The notes beneath the pieces were generated by a model. That model did no database searches. It worked only from the letters and a program-made list of their open reading frames with translations, and was not told the origin of the DNA. From Bagarius yarrelli (lineage: Eukaryota > Chordata > Actinopteri > Siluriformes > Sisoridae): a stretch of DNA of 64,000 bases. The DNA is taken from the NCBI GenBank assembly GCA_005784505.1, contig VCAZ01000050.1, positions 1,426,001 to 1,490,000 on the forward strand, in the 5' to 3' direction. Below, piece by piece: positions 1 through 13,200 of this stretch (positions are counted from its first letter, which is position 1; the number at the start of each line of letters is the position of its first letter). Position numbers and translations under genes: made by a program.

Positions 1-1226
1 AATCCTGGTCGAGAAACAAAAAAAAACGCAACCTATCCCTCCAGGCTATAGACCCTGTTGTGATCAGAGTACTGACTGCCCGAGGCTCTAAATATACAGT
101 GTGTTGCCTTTTACCGGTAGTGTGGTGTTAATGTTCGAGGAAGGTTGTTTCAGGAAAAAGCAAGCTTTTTTTGTGTCATCCAGGCAAATCAGACAAGTGA
201 GTTTGCCTAAGCCAGCCCCTGTTACCAAGTCTCCATGGCTCTTTTTTTTTTTACAGTGTTTGCTGTTCATTCCCTTTATGCTCATAGCTCTTGATTGATG
301 TTGGGATGAGCTCCTACTGTAGAAGAATACACACTATTGAGGAGGTGGAAGCAGGCTTTGAAGTCCTGATAATGTTAGCCCTGGGTTCAAAGACTCTGGT
401 ATAGGCTTTGCCTTGTCCTTTGAGTGAATGGTTGGTGGAAGAAAGCTGAGGTATGCAGAAATTTCCTACTAAGAGTTGATGATTGGTGCTTTTCATGCAA
501 CAGTTTTAAACAGGATTAGAAGTACAAGCCAACATTTGAGCTGTGTAGAATTCCTTTATATTAAAAACTATTTTTTTATTTCTGTGTTTTGTTGTAAATG
601 TTTTTTTCAGTTGACGGTTTATAAATTCCAACTATTACTTTGCTAACAAAATGTACAACACAAGTTTTTTTCTACTTAAAGGTTTATCGGTTTAGACTGG
701 TACTGTGCTAATAAAAAGTACAGAACAAGTTTTCCAACTGTCTTGTGGTTGATTTGTGGACCAGTAGTTTTTCTTCATAATATCGAGACATTTATTGCTT
801 TGTAACAGCAATATTTTGCTGTTTTATGCTGCATAATTGTGTGCATGTGTGTGGGCGGACGTGGTAAACTGCAGCCTCAGTACCCGTCTACCATTTTGGT
901 TTTAACCCCAGTAGCCATGTAATAATTTTCTTTTTCTTTTCGTGGTTTCTGTTAAAACCATGCATTTAACATTATAAGGATCTGTTAGAAAAGATTATTA
1001 TTTGTTTTTCCTGACAGTAAAATGTCACAGTACTTGCATTAACAGTTGGTTATGATTAAGTTTCAATTTCCATTTTGAACCCTAAAATATCACAGACCCT
1101 ACAGAAAAAATAGCTAGCAACAACAAAGTTTCTGATTTCATCGACTAATTATGTTTATATCTTACAGATTTTATGCCAAGCATTTAAGTCACGGTTTAAT
1201 TGATTTTTGGTCTGTTTTCTTTTTAG
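1..1226 (+). other. notch1: notch1 intron 2, 3' part
   Basis: This stretch precedes the first visible notch1 exon and ends in a pyrimidine-rich tract and AG at 1225-1226. By comparison with the 34-exon human gene it is the end of intron 2. It is AT-rich, and I recognise no gene, RNA or repeat in it. Exons 1 and 2, which encode the signal peptide and the start of EGF1, lie outside the window. In mammals this intron is known to hold neural and endothelial enhancers, but nothing here identifies one. Confidence 0.75.
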
Positions 1227-4200
1227 GTGTCCTGACAAATTTTTAGGCGTGGCTTGTCAGTTTTCCAACCCTTGTCTTCCGAATCCTTGCTGGAACGGAG
1301 GCGTTTGTCAGTCAAATATCCGTGACAACAAAGTGGACTATGTCTGCCGATGTCCATTGGGTTATATGGACCCACTATGCCTGACTCCCACCGACAACCC
1401 GTGCCGAAGCTCCCCGTGTGGAAACGGAGGGATGTGTGAGCTGACAAGTGTCCACACGTTCAAGTGCAAATGTTCTCCAGGCTGGACCGGTAAGAATGCA
1501 GTATTTTCTACCCTCTATGGTAGCTTTGTTTCAGGGCAGCTCTCCATACCACGCACTAGAAGGAGTATGCATTTACTGATTATGTACTTTTCATTTTTTA
1601 TAGGTAAAAACTGCCAGCAGGCAGACCCGTGTGCCTCGAACCCTTGTGCCAATGGAGGCCAATGCAGTCCATTTGATTCTCATTACATCTGCACTTGCAC
1701 TGCCTTCTTTTCAGGCGAGACTTGCAAACAAGATGTTAATGAGTGTGCTCAGATCCCATCTCCTTGTAAGAATGGTGGCATGTGCGTGAACGAAGTGGGC
1801 ACCTATCGCTGCAACTGCCCAGCCGAGTACACAGGGAAACACTGTGAGACTCTATACCAACCCTGCAACCCATCACCATGCCATTACGGTGGGACTTGTG
1901 TCCAGATTGGAGAAACAAACTACGAGTGTTCCTGTCTGCCAGGTAAAACAGCATGATCTTTCCTAATTAACTTTTCAAAACGCTAACTGTCCATAGGCAA
2001 TGCCAGTGGTTACTTTTTTGTTTTAAATGTTGGCAAGACAAATGATAGCAACCCTCTGTCATTGTCAAACACTGATGTCAGAAATTTATAGGAGCAAACT
2101 GGCCTTTGTAATGACATTGTAGTGTCAGTGTTTCCCACCACTGTGGGATTTTGGCTAGGCTATCCCTCCCAACATCCTCTCCTCAACATGATGTAAGTTC
2201 ACCCTATGTGTGTGTGAACTGGTCAGCAGGAAAGCATTAGTGCTTATCATGAGGAAGTGTCTGAAACTCAGTATCCTTACAGTGTTGTCTCTGGATTGAA
2301 AGAACAAAAAAACATGGCTTCTACATACGTACCCGTGTATTTGGACAGTTTCCTTTAAGATGGCCAAAAGACACAGTACATTAAACCCCCAATTGACTGT
2401 TCAGTCAGGGAGCATGTGTTCTTCTGGATGGGTATTTTATGTGTTAACGAAATGTTTAAGCATGAAAATGTGGTTCTCTTATCTTTTTTGTTGAACGTGC
2501 TTTCCTGCTTGTCTAGTATCTGTTTCCCTTCCCAAATTTGTCCATCGGATGTTGTCTTTATCATTTGTCCAGCTACATAGAGATTTGCAATACAGAACTA
2601 TGATAAAAGTATGTAGGCTCTTTCCTTCTCACTAACAGTAGCTCAGTCAAATCCTGTTGCATTTCCAATATATTTTTTTATACATCACTGGTATTATGAT
2701 ATAACTGACAGTGAAACAAGAATGTTTAGAATAAGAATAATTTTCTGTTAATGTCAAAGGAAACTGTGGTTGTTGTCAGTTGAATCTGTTGTCACTAGCG
2801 TCTTTGCCTAAAGACCTGGCGCTGCAGTTCTTCCCAGAAAATGAAAACGGTTCGACCACAAGACTTTCAACCACCCATTTAATATGTAACAGTGGGTTTC
2901 ACCAACACTGTATCCCCATGTTTAAACTAACAATCGTTCGAAAAAAAACCCCCAAAATATTCAACCTCCAGAAAAATAAATTAAAAAATTGAAAGATTAA
3001 ATTTTATTTTTCCAACAGTTAAACTAAAAAACTCTACAAAAATGCAAGTTAGGTAAATAACATCTGGCTTTGTAGGATTCAGTGGTCAAAACTGTGAGGA
3101 GAACATCGATGACTGTCCAGATCACCGTTGCCAAAACGGAGGAACCTGTGTGGACGGGGTAAACACTTACAACTGCCAGTGCAAACCCGAATGGACAGGT
3201 ATGATTTTTTAATACATTTATTGTGCTGTATGTAATTTGTGACATATTATAAGCACAAACACATTAGAATTGTTTTAGCCTTTAGATTTATTCAGCATGT
3301 AAATCTTTTGGTTCTTGTGTTCCCTGATAGGTCAGTTCTGTATGGAGGATGTCAATGAGTGTGACCTGATGCCCAACTCCTGTCAGAATGGTGGCACTTG
3401 CCTGAACACTCAGGGCGGATACAACTGTGTGTGTGTGAATGGCTGGTCAGGCGATGACTGCAGCAAGAACATAGATGATTGCGTTGATGCCGCCTGCCAT
3501 CCAGGATCAACTTGTCATGATCGTGTCGCATCCTTTTTCTGTGAATGCCCACATGGACGCACAGGTGTGTTTTAAAAACGTGTCCCTATTATCATTGGTA
3601 GAATGTGGATGACACCAGGAGTAACTAACCATTTATGGATAGGTTAAAATGGCCTTAAAAATATTAGTATTCATTATTACATTTCCATTTAATGCAGGTT
3701 TGCTGTGCCACTTGGATGATGCATGTATTAGTAACCCTTGTCAGAAAGGCTCAAACTGTGACACCAACCCAGTTAATGGCAAGGCTATCTGTACGTGTCC
3801 TACAGGCTATTTTGGTTTAGCCTGTGACCAGGATGTCGATGAATGTTCCTTGGGTAACTATTTAACACTTTTAAAAAAAAAAAATAATACTCCTCATTCC
3901 ATAGAGAAAGCTGCTACTAATGTGTGTCTTGTAAAAAGAAAATAAAAATTCATGACGCTGTTGATCAATCTTGGATTTTATTCCCCTGTCTAATATCATG
4001 ACTTGTAATTATGGCTTTTATAACAAATTCTTATAGCATTTGTGTTGTTTTCCAACAGGTTCAAACCCATGTGAACATGCTGGGAAGTGTCTGAACACCA
4101 AAGGTTCTTTCCAGTGTAAGTGTCCTCAGGGCTATGTAGGGGCTCGCTGCGAACTTGATGTTAACGAATGCATGTCCAGCCCGTGCCAGAATGATGCTAC

Positions 4201-7200
4201 TTGTCTGGACCAGATTGGAGGCTTTCATTGCATCTGTATGGCAGGTAAAAAAACATACTGAAATTAAAAAAATCAATCACATTACTAAGCCATGTTGAAT
4301 TCCTTGGCTAAACCTGAAGTCTAACTCTGTGTGCTAATTGACAGGATACGAGGGAGTCTATTGCGAGATCAATACAGATGATTGTGCTAGCATGCCCTGT
4401 CTCAACAATGGAAAGTGCATTGACAAGATCAACAACTACCAGTGCGAGTGCCCCAAAGGTAAGCATAACTTCTGGACAGCACAGGAAAAAACCCATGCCC
4501 TTAGGCTGGATCAGATAGCTGTACCTAAGTTGTTAAAAAATCTATATCGAAGATTTCTGAGAATTTGTCTATTTTTTTTTTTTTTTGCTTGCTCTATATG
4601 ATATAACAGACTATGTAATTCTATTTGTCAGAATGTTTGTAGGTCACCGAATAACCAGGTATAAGGTTCGTTTCTGAATTGCTGTTTTAAATGAATTTAT
4701 CCTAAAATAGAAGACATGCCATGAATGCAGATTAAAGGATTATTGCACAGAAAAGCAACCATTTCTTGTCAGGCAGAATGCATTTTTAATACAGAAGAAT
4801 TCATGCATAAATACTGGGGTAATCAAGGTATGCTTCCAGGATTTTGTGTTGTGGGGGCTGAGAGGCCTGTGGGGTCCCTGAGCAAAGTGATAGGGAGTTG
4901 TGAGGTACGGTAAAGCTGGGGGAACAGAGTCTGGGCCATTCTACTGTGTCTTCAGATGCAAATTAGAGTGCTGTTCAGAATGCAGAGCAGGGTTGCTTTT
5001 GAATGGCATACATGGCATCCGAGACCATGGTAACCACAATAAAGCTTTTTGAAATGTGTTATTTTAGAGGCCTGAAGGAAATCCCTGTTGGATTGTTAGG
5101 TAGGGCTGGAACGTTTCGACAAAGAATTTCCACTGGGATGAGCGCTGGTGCTATTTACACTACAGCAGATGGTTAATTCTAATTTCAGCAATTACCATAT
5201 TCAGGTACTTTAAATATAACTTAAAGGGTTTAAGGGGAGGCCATGAACAGACTGTATTTGTGTAAAACCTGTAACTATAACTGGCCTGATAGTTCATGTT
5301 CGAAAGATGAGCTAACTGAATAGTTATAGGTTGTAGGTAGCAGAGATCTTTTTGGCGGTGAAAAAGTAGAAAGGGGCCAAGACAGGATGAGAGAATGCAC
5401 ATTGTGATGAAAAAGTTCTTCAGGACAAAAGAGGCAACCGGTGCTTTGCATTTCATTGAATAGACTGTTCCTTTTGTCTGATGCCCTTGGTCAGGAGGCC
5501 TTGGAAGGTTTTTTGTAAACCCCCCCCCCCCCCGTTTTTTTTACAACCTCCTCTCCTCCTTCCTATAAAGATTTCTTGAATACAAAGTTTAAAAAGGAGG
5601 GACAGGGAGAGATAGAAAAATTACTATGCACTGTGGGGACATGTTAATGAAGCAAAGCTGGGGATTGGGTAGATGAGTGTGATGGAATGAAGTGAGTGTG
5701 GTCTGGAGAGATCATCCTAAAGACGGTCTACCCTCTTTATTATCCCCCTTTCACCCTTTCTGCCCCCTCTCATTCTCACTCCTTATTTACTTTGCCTCTC
5801 TTCCCAGGATATTCTGGGAATCAGTGCCAGGTTGACGTAGATGAGTGTGCCAGCACACCATGTAAAAATGGCGCCAAATGTATCGATGGGCCTAATATGT
5901 ACACCTGCCAGTGCACTGAGGGTATGACAAATTTTTTAGCATGTTTATTTGTTAATTACCGAGTTTAACTTTTTTTAGACATGTTTTTATCTATTTACAT
6001 GGTTCTTATATAAAAATGTTTATTTGTGTTACATTACAGTTTGAAAAAAAGGCGTAAAAAGTTGTAAATCTGTTATTGTGACCATTAAATGGTCTATATT
6101 ATTATGCTATACTATAGTGGCTTTGCTTTTGTGCTTGAAATTAATGTAAACAGGGCCATTGTCACATATAAAGAGTAATCTGATTGGTCTCTTTTCTATC
6201 ACCAAATCACAAAAAAGCTTTAATTTACATTTAGGGCATTTGGCAGACCCTTATTCAAAGCGACTACCATTTTTTTTATACTGAACAACTGAAGATTAGG
6301 GGCCTTGTTCGAGGCCCAGCAGCGGCAACTTGGTGGTGCTGGGAATCAAATCTTCCAATTAGCAGTCCAACGCCTTAACTACTGCCCTAACACATCCCCA
6401 ATTGGGGATGCATATATTGTACCCAGAGCCAGGAATTAGTTTTTTTGAAGCTTGGAATACATGCTATATAAGAAACAAACTAGTATAACCTGCTGTTTAT
6501 TATGGTACAGGTTACACAGGGCAGCACTGTGAGGCTGATATCGATGAGTGTCTGTCCAATCCGTGTCACTACGGAACCTGTAAGGATGGCTTGGCCAGTT
6601 TTACCTGCCAGTGTCATTTAGGCTACTCCGGTCGACTGTGTGAAGCAAACATCAATGAGTGTCTTAGCCAGCCATGTCAGAACGGAGGCACCTGTCAGGA
6701 CCGGGCAAATTCTTACTTGTGTGTTTGTCCTGTAGGAACCTCAGGTGAGAATAAACTAGAATTATGTTAGCTGATGTTGTTTTGATGCTATATTTAACGC
6801 AAACACTTACACATACTGTGTAGATACATCTCTAAGAGAATGTGAATGAGTTTTTTGCAGGCTTACTGCACTGAATAAATTACTATTTGACTGTTTGTTT
6901 TAGGATGTTTTTTGATGTAGCTTTTGACTGGGTTGCAGGTGTTAACTGTGAGATCAATCTGGACGACTGTAAGAGCAACCCGTGTGACTACGGCAAGTGT
7001 ATTGACAAGATCAATGGATACGAGTGTGCCTGTGAGCCAGGATACACAGGTCAGTTACTTCTGGAAAAACACAGATCACATCTAATAAACTGTTCAGTGT
7101 TTAGTGACTAATTTAATACCAGAAATATTTATGAGATATATATATATATATATAAAACCTGCATGGACCGATAAGAGAGTGGCACTCTAAAGACAGTTGG

Positions 7201-10200
7201 GATTGGGTGCTGACAAAGGCCTCCCCAGGTGAGTTCGCTACAAACAAGGGTGTGGAGGGACAGCTGGCCAGCGAGCACAAACTACTATAGCTGCGGTGTT
7301 GCCTTACACTCCCTCCCAATCCCCCGCCTGGTGCTCCGACACGCAACCTCCCATGCTCCCCCATTCAGTGCAAAGAGCTGCCAGGCATCTGGGGGGGCTT
7401 TAAAGGACAAAAGATTTGCAAAAGATTTGTGTAAGCCGATCTTTTAAAAGGGGAAAGTTGGCGGGCGCATTAAAGAATAGCGACAAACGAAACCTCCCTT
7501 TTCATGCTGTGCCTCGCGTCGGCTGAATGGTGGCGCTGCTTTATGTGGCAGCGAAAAGTTGCTAGAGAAAAAGCGATCAGAGAATGAAGCAATTCAGTTG
7601 TTATATATTGTGTTTGAGTTGGTTATTTAATTTAATACTGATAAATGCATTTTTTGTCATTGTAGGAAAAATGTGTAACTTTAACATTGATGAGTGTGCC
7701 ATCAACCCCTGTCACAATGGAGGAACCTGTATTGATGGTGTCAACAGTTTTACCTGTCAGTGTCTTGATGGTTTTCATGGGCCCACCTGCCAGTCACAAC
7801 TCAACGAGTGTCTTAGTAATCCTTGTATTCATGGACATTGTGAAGACATAGTCAATGGGTACGTTCTCTGCTTTTTATTTAAAGATATTTTTGGCCATTT
7901 TTTGCCTTCATTGATAACAGAGAGAGATAAAAGAGGGGGGGAATCCAAGCTGGACTAGATCCTGGGCACAACCGCACATGTTGGTGCCGGAGCCATAACA
8001 CACTACACCAGGGCGCCGGCCTGGTTCTCATTTTTAAGTATTAAAGGCACACTATTATCCCACTTTATCTGTGTCATATCAGTAATCCCTTCTTATAATA
8101 AGTTCAGTGTCTTCCTGTGCTAAGAGTGAAGAGTAAATCATTCACTTGAAATAGAATAAAAGGTAAAATATGTTTAAGGGCAGTTGTTTAAATATCTGGC
8201 ACATGCAGAATAAAACAGTAATACCGAAGCTGTTAACTGTTGTTTTGTTACATAAGAGAAACATTTATCAACTGTCCAAACATTTTTGTACTGAAACTCC
8301 TGATGATTAAACTAATAATATAATAAATAAATAAAATAATATTTTACTTATATCTTTTTTTGTCTGTAGTTTTAACTGCATTTGTGATTTGGGTTGGAGT
8401 GGCACCAACTGTGATATCAACAATAATGAATGCGAGTCTAACCCCTGCATGAACGGCGGCACCTGTAAGGACATGACCAGTGGTTATGTGTGCACCTGCC
8501 AAGCTGGCTTTAGTGGTTAGTGCCGCTTATTTTTGTTCTTTTTTGTAAGCTGATGATAGATAATGATGATAGATATATAGATTTAAACTTAACCGGCTTT
8601 TTGTATTCCTAGGTCCAAACTGCCAGATGAACATTAATGAATGCGCTTCAAACCCATGCTTAAATCAGGGGACCTGCATTGACGATGTGGCTGGCTACAA
8701 ATGCAACTGTGTTTTGCCTTACACTGGTATGAGCTCGACTGTTTATTATCATTCCGCATCTTGCAGCTGGCATAGTTCAAATCGGTTTTATTTTTCTTTG
8801 ACATTTTCCTAACTGATACAACCCTTGTCCACTTGCAAATCACTGAGATATGTGCTCCCAAGGTCATGTTTTGTGCTCTGCTCAGCTTCCTTTTTCCTCT
8901 CCCCGCAAGCTAATTGCCCGTTTGGTCTTTCTAGCCTGTTGAGAATTCGCATGTGCTGATGATAACACAGTGTTTGCAGAAGAGTCCACATTCTTTCCTT
9001 CCTCTGTATTATTTTACAAAACAGGCTATTTGACCGAAATCATGTTCATTTCCAAAGTCTTTTTTGGTGGAAAAATCCACACTGTGTCAAAGCTGGAATA
9101 ACAACGGGTTCTGGTTCAGGCTGGGTGGGAACAGTAGCCTGACACATTTCCTGTTTGCCTTGCTTCCTCTCTCACAGAAAAGCAAATGGAAAGACAATAG
9201 GCGGAAAGGCCTGTCGACTTCCTGTAAGGGCCTGGTGTCGTGGAAACAGATAGATAGACGGCCTGTGAGGCCACCCACCTCTTCTTACCAGTGATGAAAT
9301 GCTAATGTCTACAAGAAGGGGCAAATCTTTAAAGGGCTTTTTCTAAATCCAGTGTCATTAACTAAATATAGTGTAGTTAAAAATGCCAGGATGTCTTCCT
9401 CCGGATCTGTTCCATTCTTTAGGATCTTGTTTTGTAGACGAGTCCTAAAGCAGCAACTTGTCCTAATCAATGCTATCAATGATCTGGAAAAGCTGCATTG
9501 TGTTAAAATCGGTTGTATTTTGTAATTTACAGGCGAGAAATGTGAAACCTTGTTAGATCCGTGCAGTCCCAAACCCTGTAAGAATGGCGGAGTGTGTAAA
9601 GAGTCAGAAGATTATGAAAGATTCTCATGCTTGTGCCCTGAAGGCTGGCAAGGTCAGTAACCAAAGAGCAGCAGCAAGTAAAAAAGAAAAGTACATAATA
9701 GCGTGCAACCTGCTTATTAGAATTAAATACTCCAATGCTTTTAAAGGAAGTCCAAAGAACATTTGTTGCGTGTTTGTTGCATCTGATTTCCCTTCCTGTT
9801 ATTACAGGTCAGACCTGTGAGATTGATATCAATGAGTGTGTGAAAAACCCATGTCTCAATAGCGCCATCTGTCAAAACTCCATTGGCAGCTACAAGTGCA
9901 ACTGCAACTCAGGCTACACTGGACGCAACTGTGAGACTGACATCGACAACTGCAAGCCCAGTAAGTGCATATCTTACACTTCTTTTACACTCTGGATTTT
10001 TTTTTATGTTTTGCTCTTTTTGTGATGCGTGCAACCTCATTCATGTTTTACCCAGATCCGTGCAGTAATGGTGGATTCTGCAAAGATGGCATAGACTCAT
10101 TCACATGCACTTGTCTTCTGGGTTTCCGTGGTCCCAAATGTGAGGAGGACATCAATGAGTGCGAGAGCAATCCCTGCAAAAACGGAGCCAACTGCACAGA

Positions 10201-13200
10201 CTGCGTGAACAGCTACACGTGCACCTGCCTGCCAGGCTTCAGCGGGATTCATTGCGAAACCAACACTCAAGACTGCACTGAGAGGTAAAACCCATCCCTG
10301 TTAGAGCTGACACACACTCTACAAACACTGCCTTCACTGTTTTTCCTACAACGTCGATTGTTTGAAACTTTGTAATATTTTTTTACTCAAAACGCAAAAA
10401 ATTAAATCTGATGTATGAACAACACTTTTTTGAAAAACAAATCTTTTAAAGTACTTACGAGAGCTGGCAGAGGATTGGGAAATATGTACAATTGGGTTGT
10501 GTTGAAAACCAAGTTGCGTTTAAAATTGTGCTTGTACTGCCCCTGATGAACATATCTCCAAGTACAGGATAGACTTTGCCCCCGGAGATTAAAGGGTGGG
10601 TAAACCATATGCTTGGAATTTCCAAAGCAGATTTATTAGAGGTAATTGTCTGATCATACTAAATAGTTATATTTGTTTTTTGGATGGGATCAAAACAAGC
10701 TAAATAATTAATCAATCTATCAATTTATCTATCCTTTATTTATACAGACCTGTACAACACACAGGGTGAACCAAATTGCTTTCCAATAACAACAAGAACA
10801 ATAATACATTTAACATTAATATACAAAATATGTCACAGCATTGCTTAATATTACAAGCCAGTCCAAATAAATATGTTTTAGGACTGGTTTTAAAAAGGCC
10901 CCGGTCAGTAATGGTGCGTATATCAAGGAGGAAACTTGTTCCAGAGTCTAGGCCCAGCCAAAGAAAAAGGCCCTTCATCCCATTTTTTATAACTTCACCT
11001 CAGGAATTTTAGCAAAAGTTGATTTGTTGACCTCAAAACCCTGTTTGGCTGATGAAAAGCAAATTGCAGTATTTTTAAAGCTGCTGTCATAGAAAATTCA
11101 GTCAGACTATGATTTGGATATGAATGTTGTAGAATTGGGCTGCATCAATTAATTATCTCTATAGTCGATTAATCAAGGATTATTTAAACGATTATTTGAT
11201 TAAACAACAATCATTTAATCTTATTCAGTAAGTTAAAATATTAAGTTATGTCTATTGTAACTAATGAAAAGGAAATCACTTTAGCTTTTAAAAATGTTTA
11301 ATAAGGCTAGTATTATTTTACTGAATAATAATTATACTTTAATTAAATATTTATTTTTGTCAATAAGGTAAAATATTAAGTGTACATTCTACTAAAGATT
11401 TTGGGTTTAATTACGTAAAACTTGCCCACACTCTACCTGTTCAGCTTTGTTTACACTCCAATATATTCTTATATATAATATATAAGCGTCTTCCTCTGTG
11501 TAAGTGCTTAATTGCAGTCTTGTACTAAAATCCACCCTGGTTAAACTGCGCTACTGGAGGCCCTTATAATTGGTCGTGTGAGTTCAAACGACAATGTTTT
11601 ATTGTCCTTAAGGACGACTAATCGCTTAAGCCCTGCTGTAGAAGTGTATTATAAAACCTTTTATATAGTATGCCATGACCTATTCATAAGATATTTGTAC
11701 ACTGTAGATTAAGATAAGCAGTATTAACAAGTTACAGGTGTAATTAGTTAAATGGCATGGCACCAGGAAATGCAAGAAATGCAGTATTTTTCTTTCCGCA
11801 AAAAAAAAAGTTTTTTATTTCTTGACAGACAAAACAGGCTTTAAGTAATATATATATATATATATCACTGTTGGTGTCCACATGAACTAACGTCATGTTT
11901 TCAATGACGTTCGACTCACATTCACAGGTGAAAATCCGATCTGTCTGCTTACATGGCAGACGCTAATGAACGAATATTCGATTTCTTTCCACAAACGAAT
12001 CCATATGCTTTTTTCCTGCTTACACAGTCATTTGTCATATCCCATCCGTACCATATTAAGGGGAAAAAAATCAGAATTGGGTCACTGGATACATGCAGTG
12101 TGAAAGTGGCCTTAGATTGCAGGAATTATTAGATAGGCATCGCTTACACTGTACATAATGTTACAAAACCATATCATTTTTTTACTTTTGTTTTGCAGTT
12201 CTTGCTTTAACGGCGGCACCTGTGTGGATGGAATCAATACATTCAGCTGCCTTTGCTTGGCTGGATTCACAGGCAACTACTGCCAGCATGATATCAACGA
12301 ATGCGATTCAAAACCATGCATGAATGGTGGCACATGTCAGGACAGCTATGGCACATACAAGTGCACCTGCCCTCATGGTTACCATGGATTTAACTGCCAG
12401 GTACAACCTGCAATATAATAATAATCTGCTAGCACTAAAATCAGATATTTGCTAGTTTTAACGTAAAAATTGTATAAATGAACACAAATAATGTTCTCTC
12501 TTAACACACCTATAAAACGTCTGAGGTCAGTCAGGGGTCATAGTTCAGAGAAATATCTAAATAAAGGCGCACCATTGGAATTAATGAATAATTAATCATC
12601 CTAAAAATAGTGTCCCTTGTGCCATTTAGGATCTGGTGAACTGGTGTAAGCCGTCTCCTTGTAAGAACGGAGGTACCTGCAGACAGAGTGGCACCACGTA
12701 CACCTGCCAGTGCCAGACAGGCTGGACAGGTCTCTACTGTGACGTGCCTAGCGTCTCATGCGAGGTGGCAGCCAAACAGCGAGGTAGGTATTGGGTGTGG
12801 ATTTGCAAATACAGCTTCTTCTGCAACTATACACTGTGTTTATTTCCTGCTGTACTCGAACATTTTGCTTTTATTCATTTATTCTCTGTCTGTTTCTAAG
12901 GTGTGGACGTTGCCAGATTGTGCCGTAACTCTGGTCACTGTCTGGATGCTGGAAACACACACTACTGCCAATGCCAGGCAGGATACACTGGCAGCTACTG
13001 CGAGGAACAGGTGGATGAGTGTATTCCAAACCCTTGCCAGAATGGAGCTACATGCACTGATTACTTAGGAGGATATTCTTGTGAGGTGAGATGATACACG
13101 AAGAGATACATGCCATAAGCAGCTCATTAGAATATATTAAGGCCTGTTTTTTAGAAACTGGAAAGCTGGCATCCTGTGTTTTCACTTTTACAATTTTTGA

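Noticed and set aside
1223..4496. Minus-strand open frames opposite notch1 EGF exons
   Set aside because: They are shadows of the Cys/Gly-rich EGF codons; none has its own domain or splice support.
10736..11012. Overlapping plus and minus frames of about 80 codons in a notch1 intron
   Set aside because: They begin in a cctttatttatacag-type repeat end and have no protein resemblance; most likely an old transposon piece.
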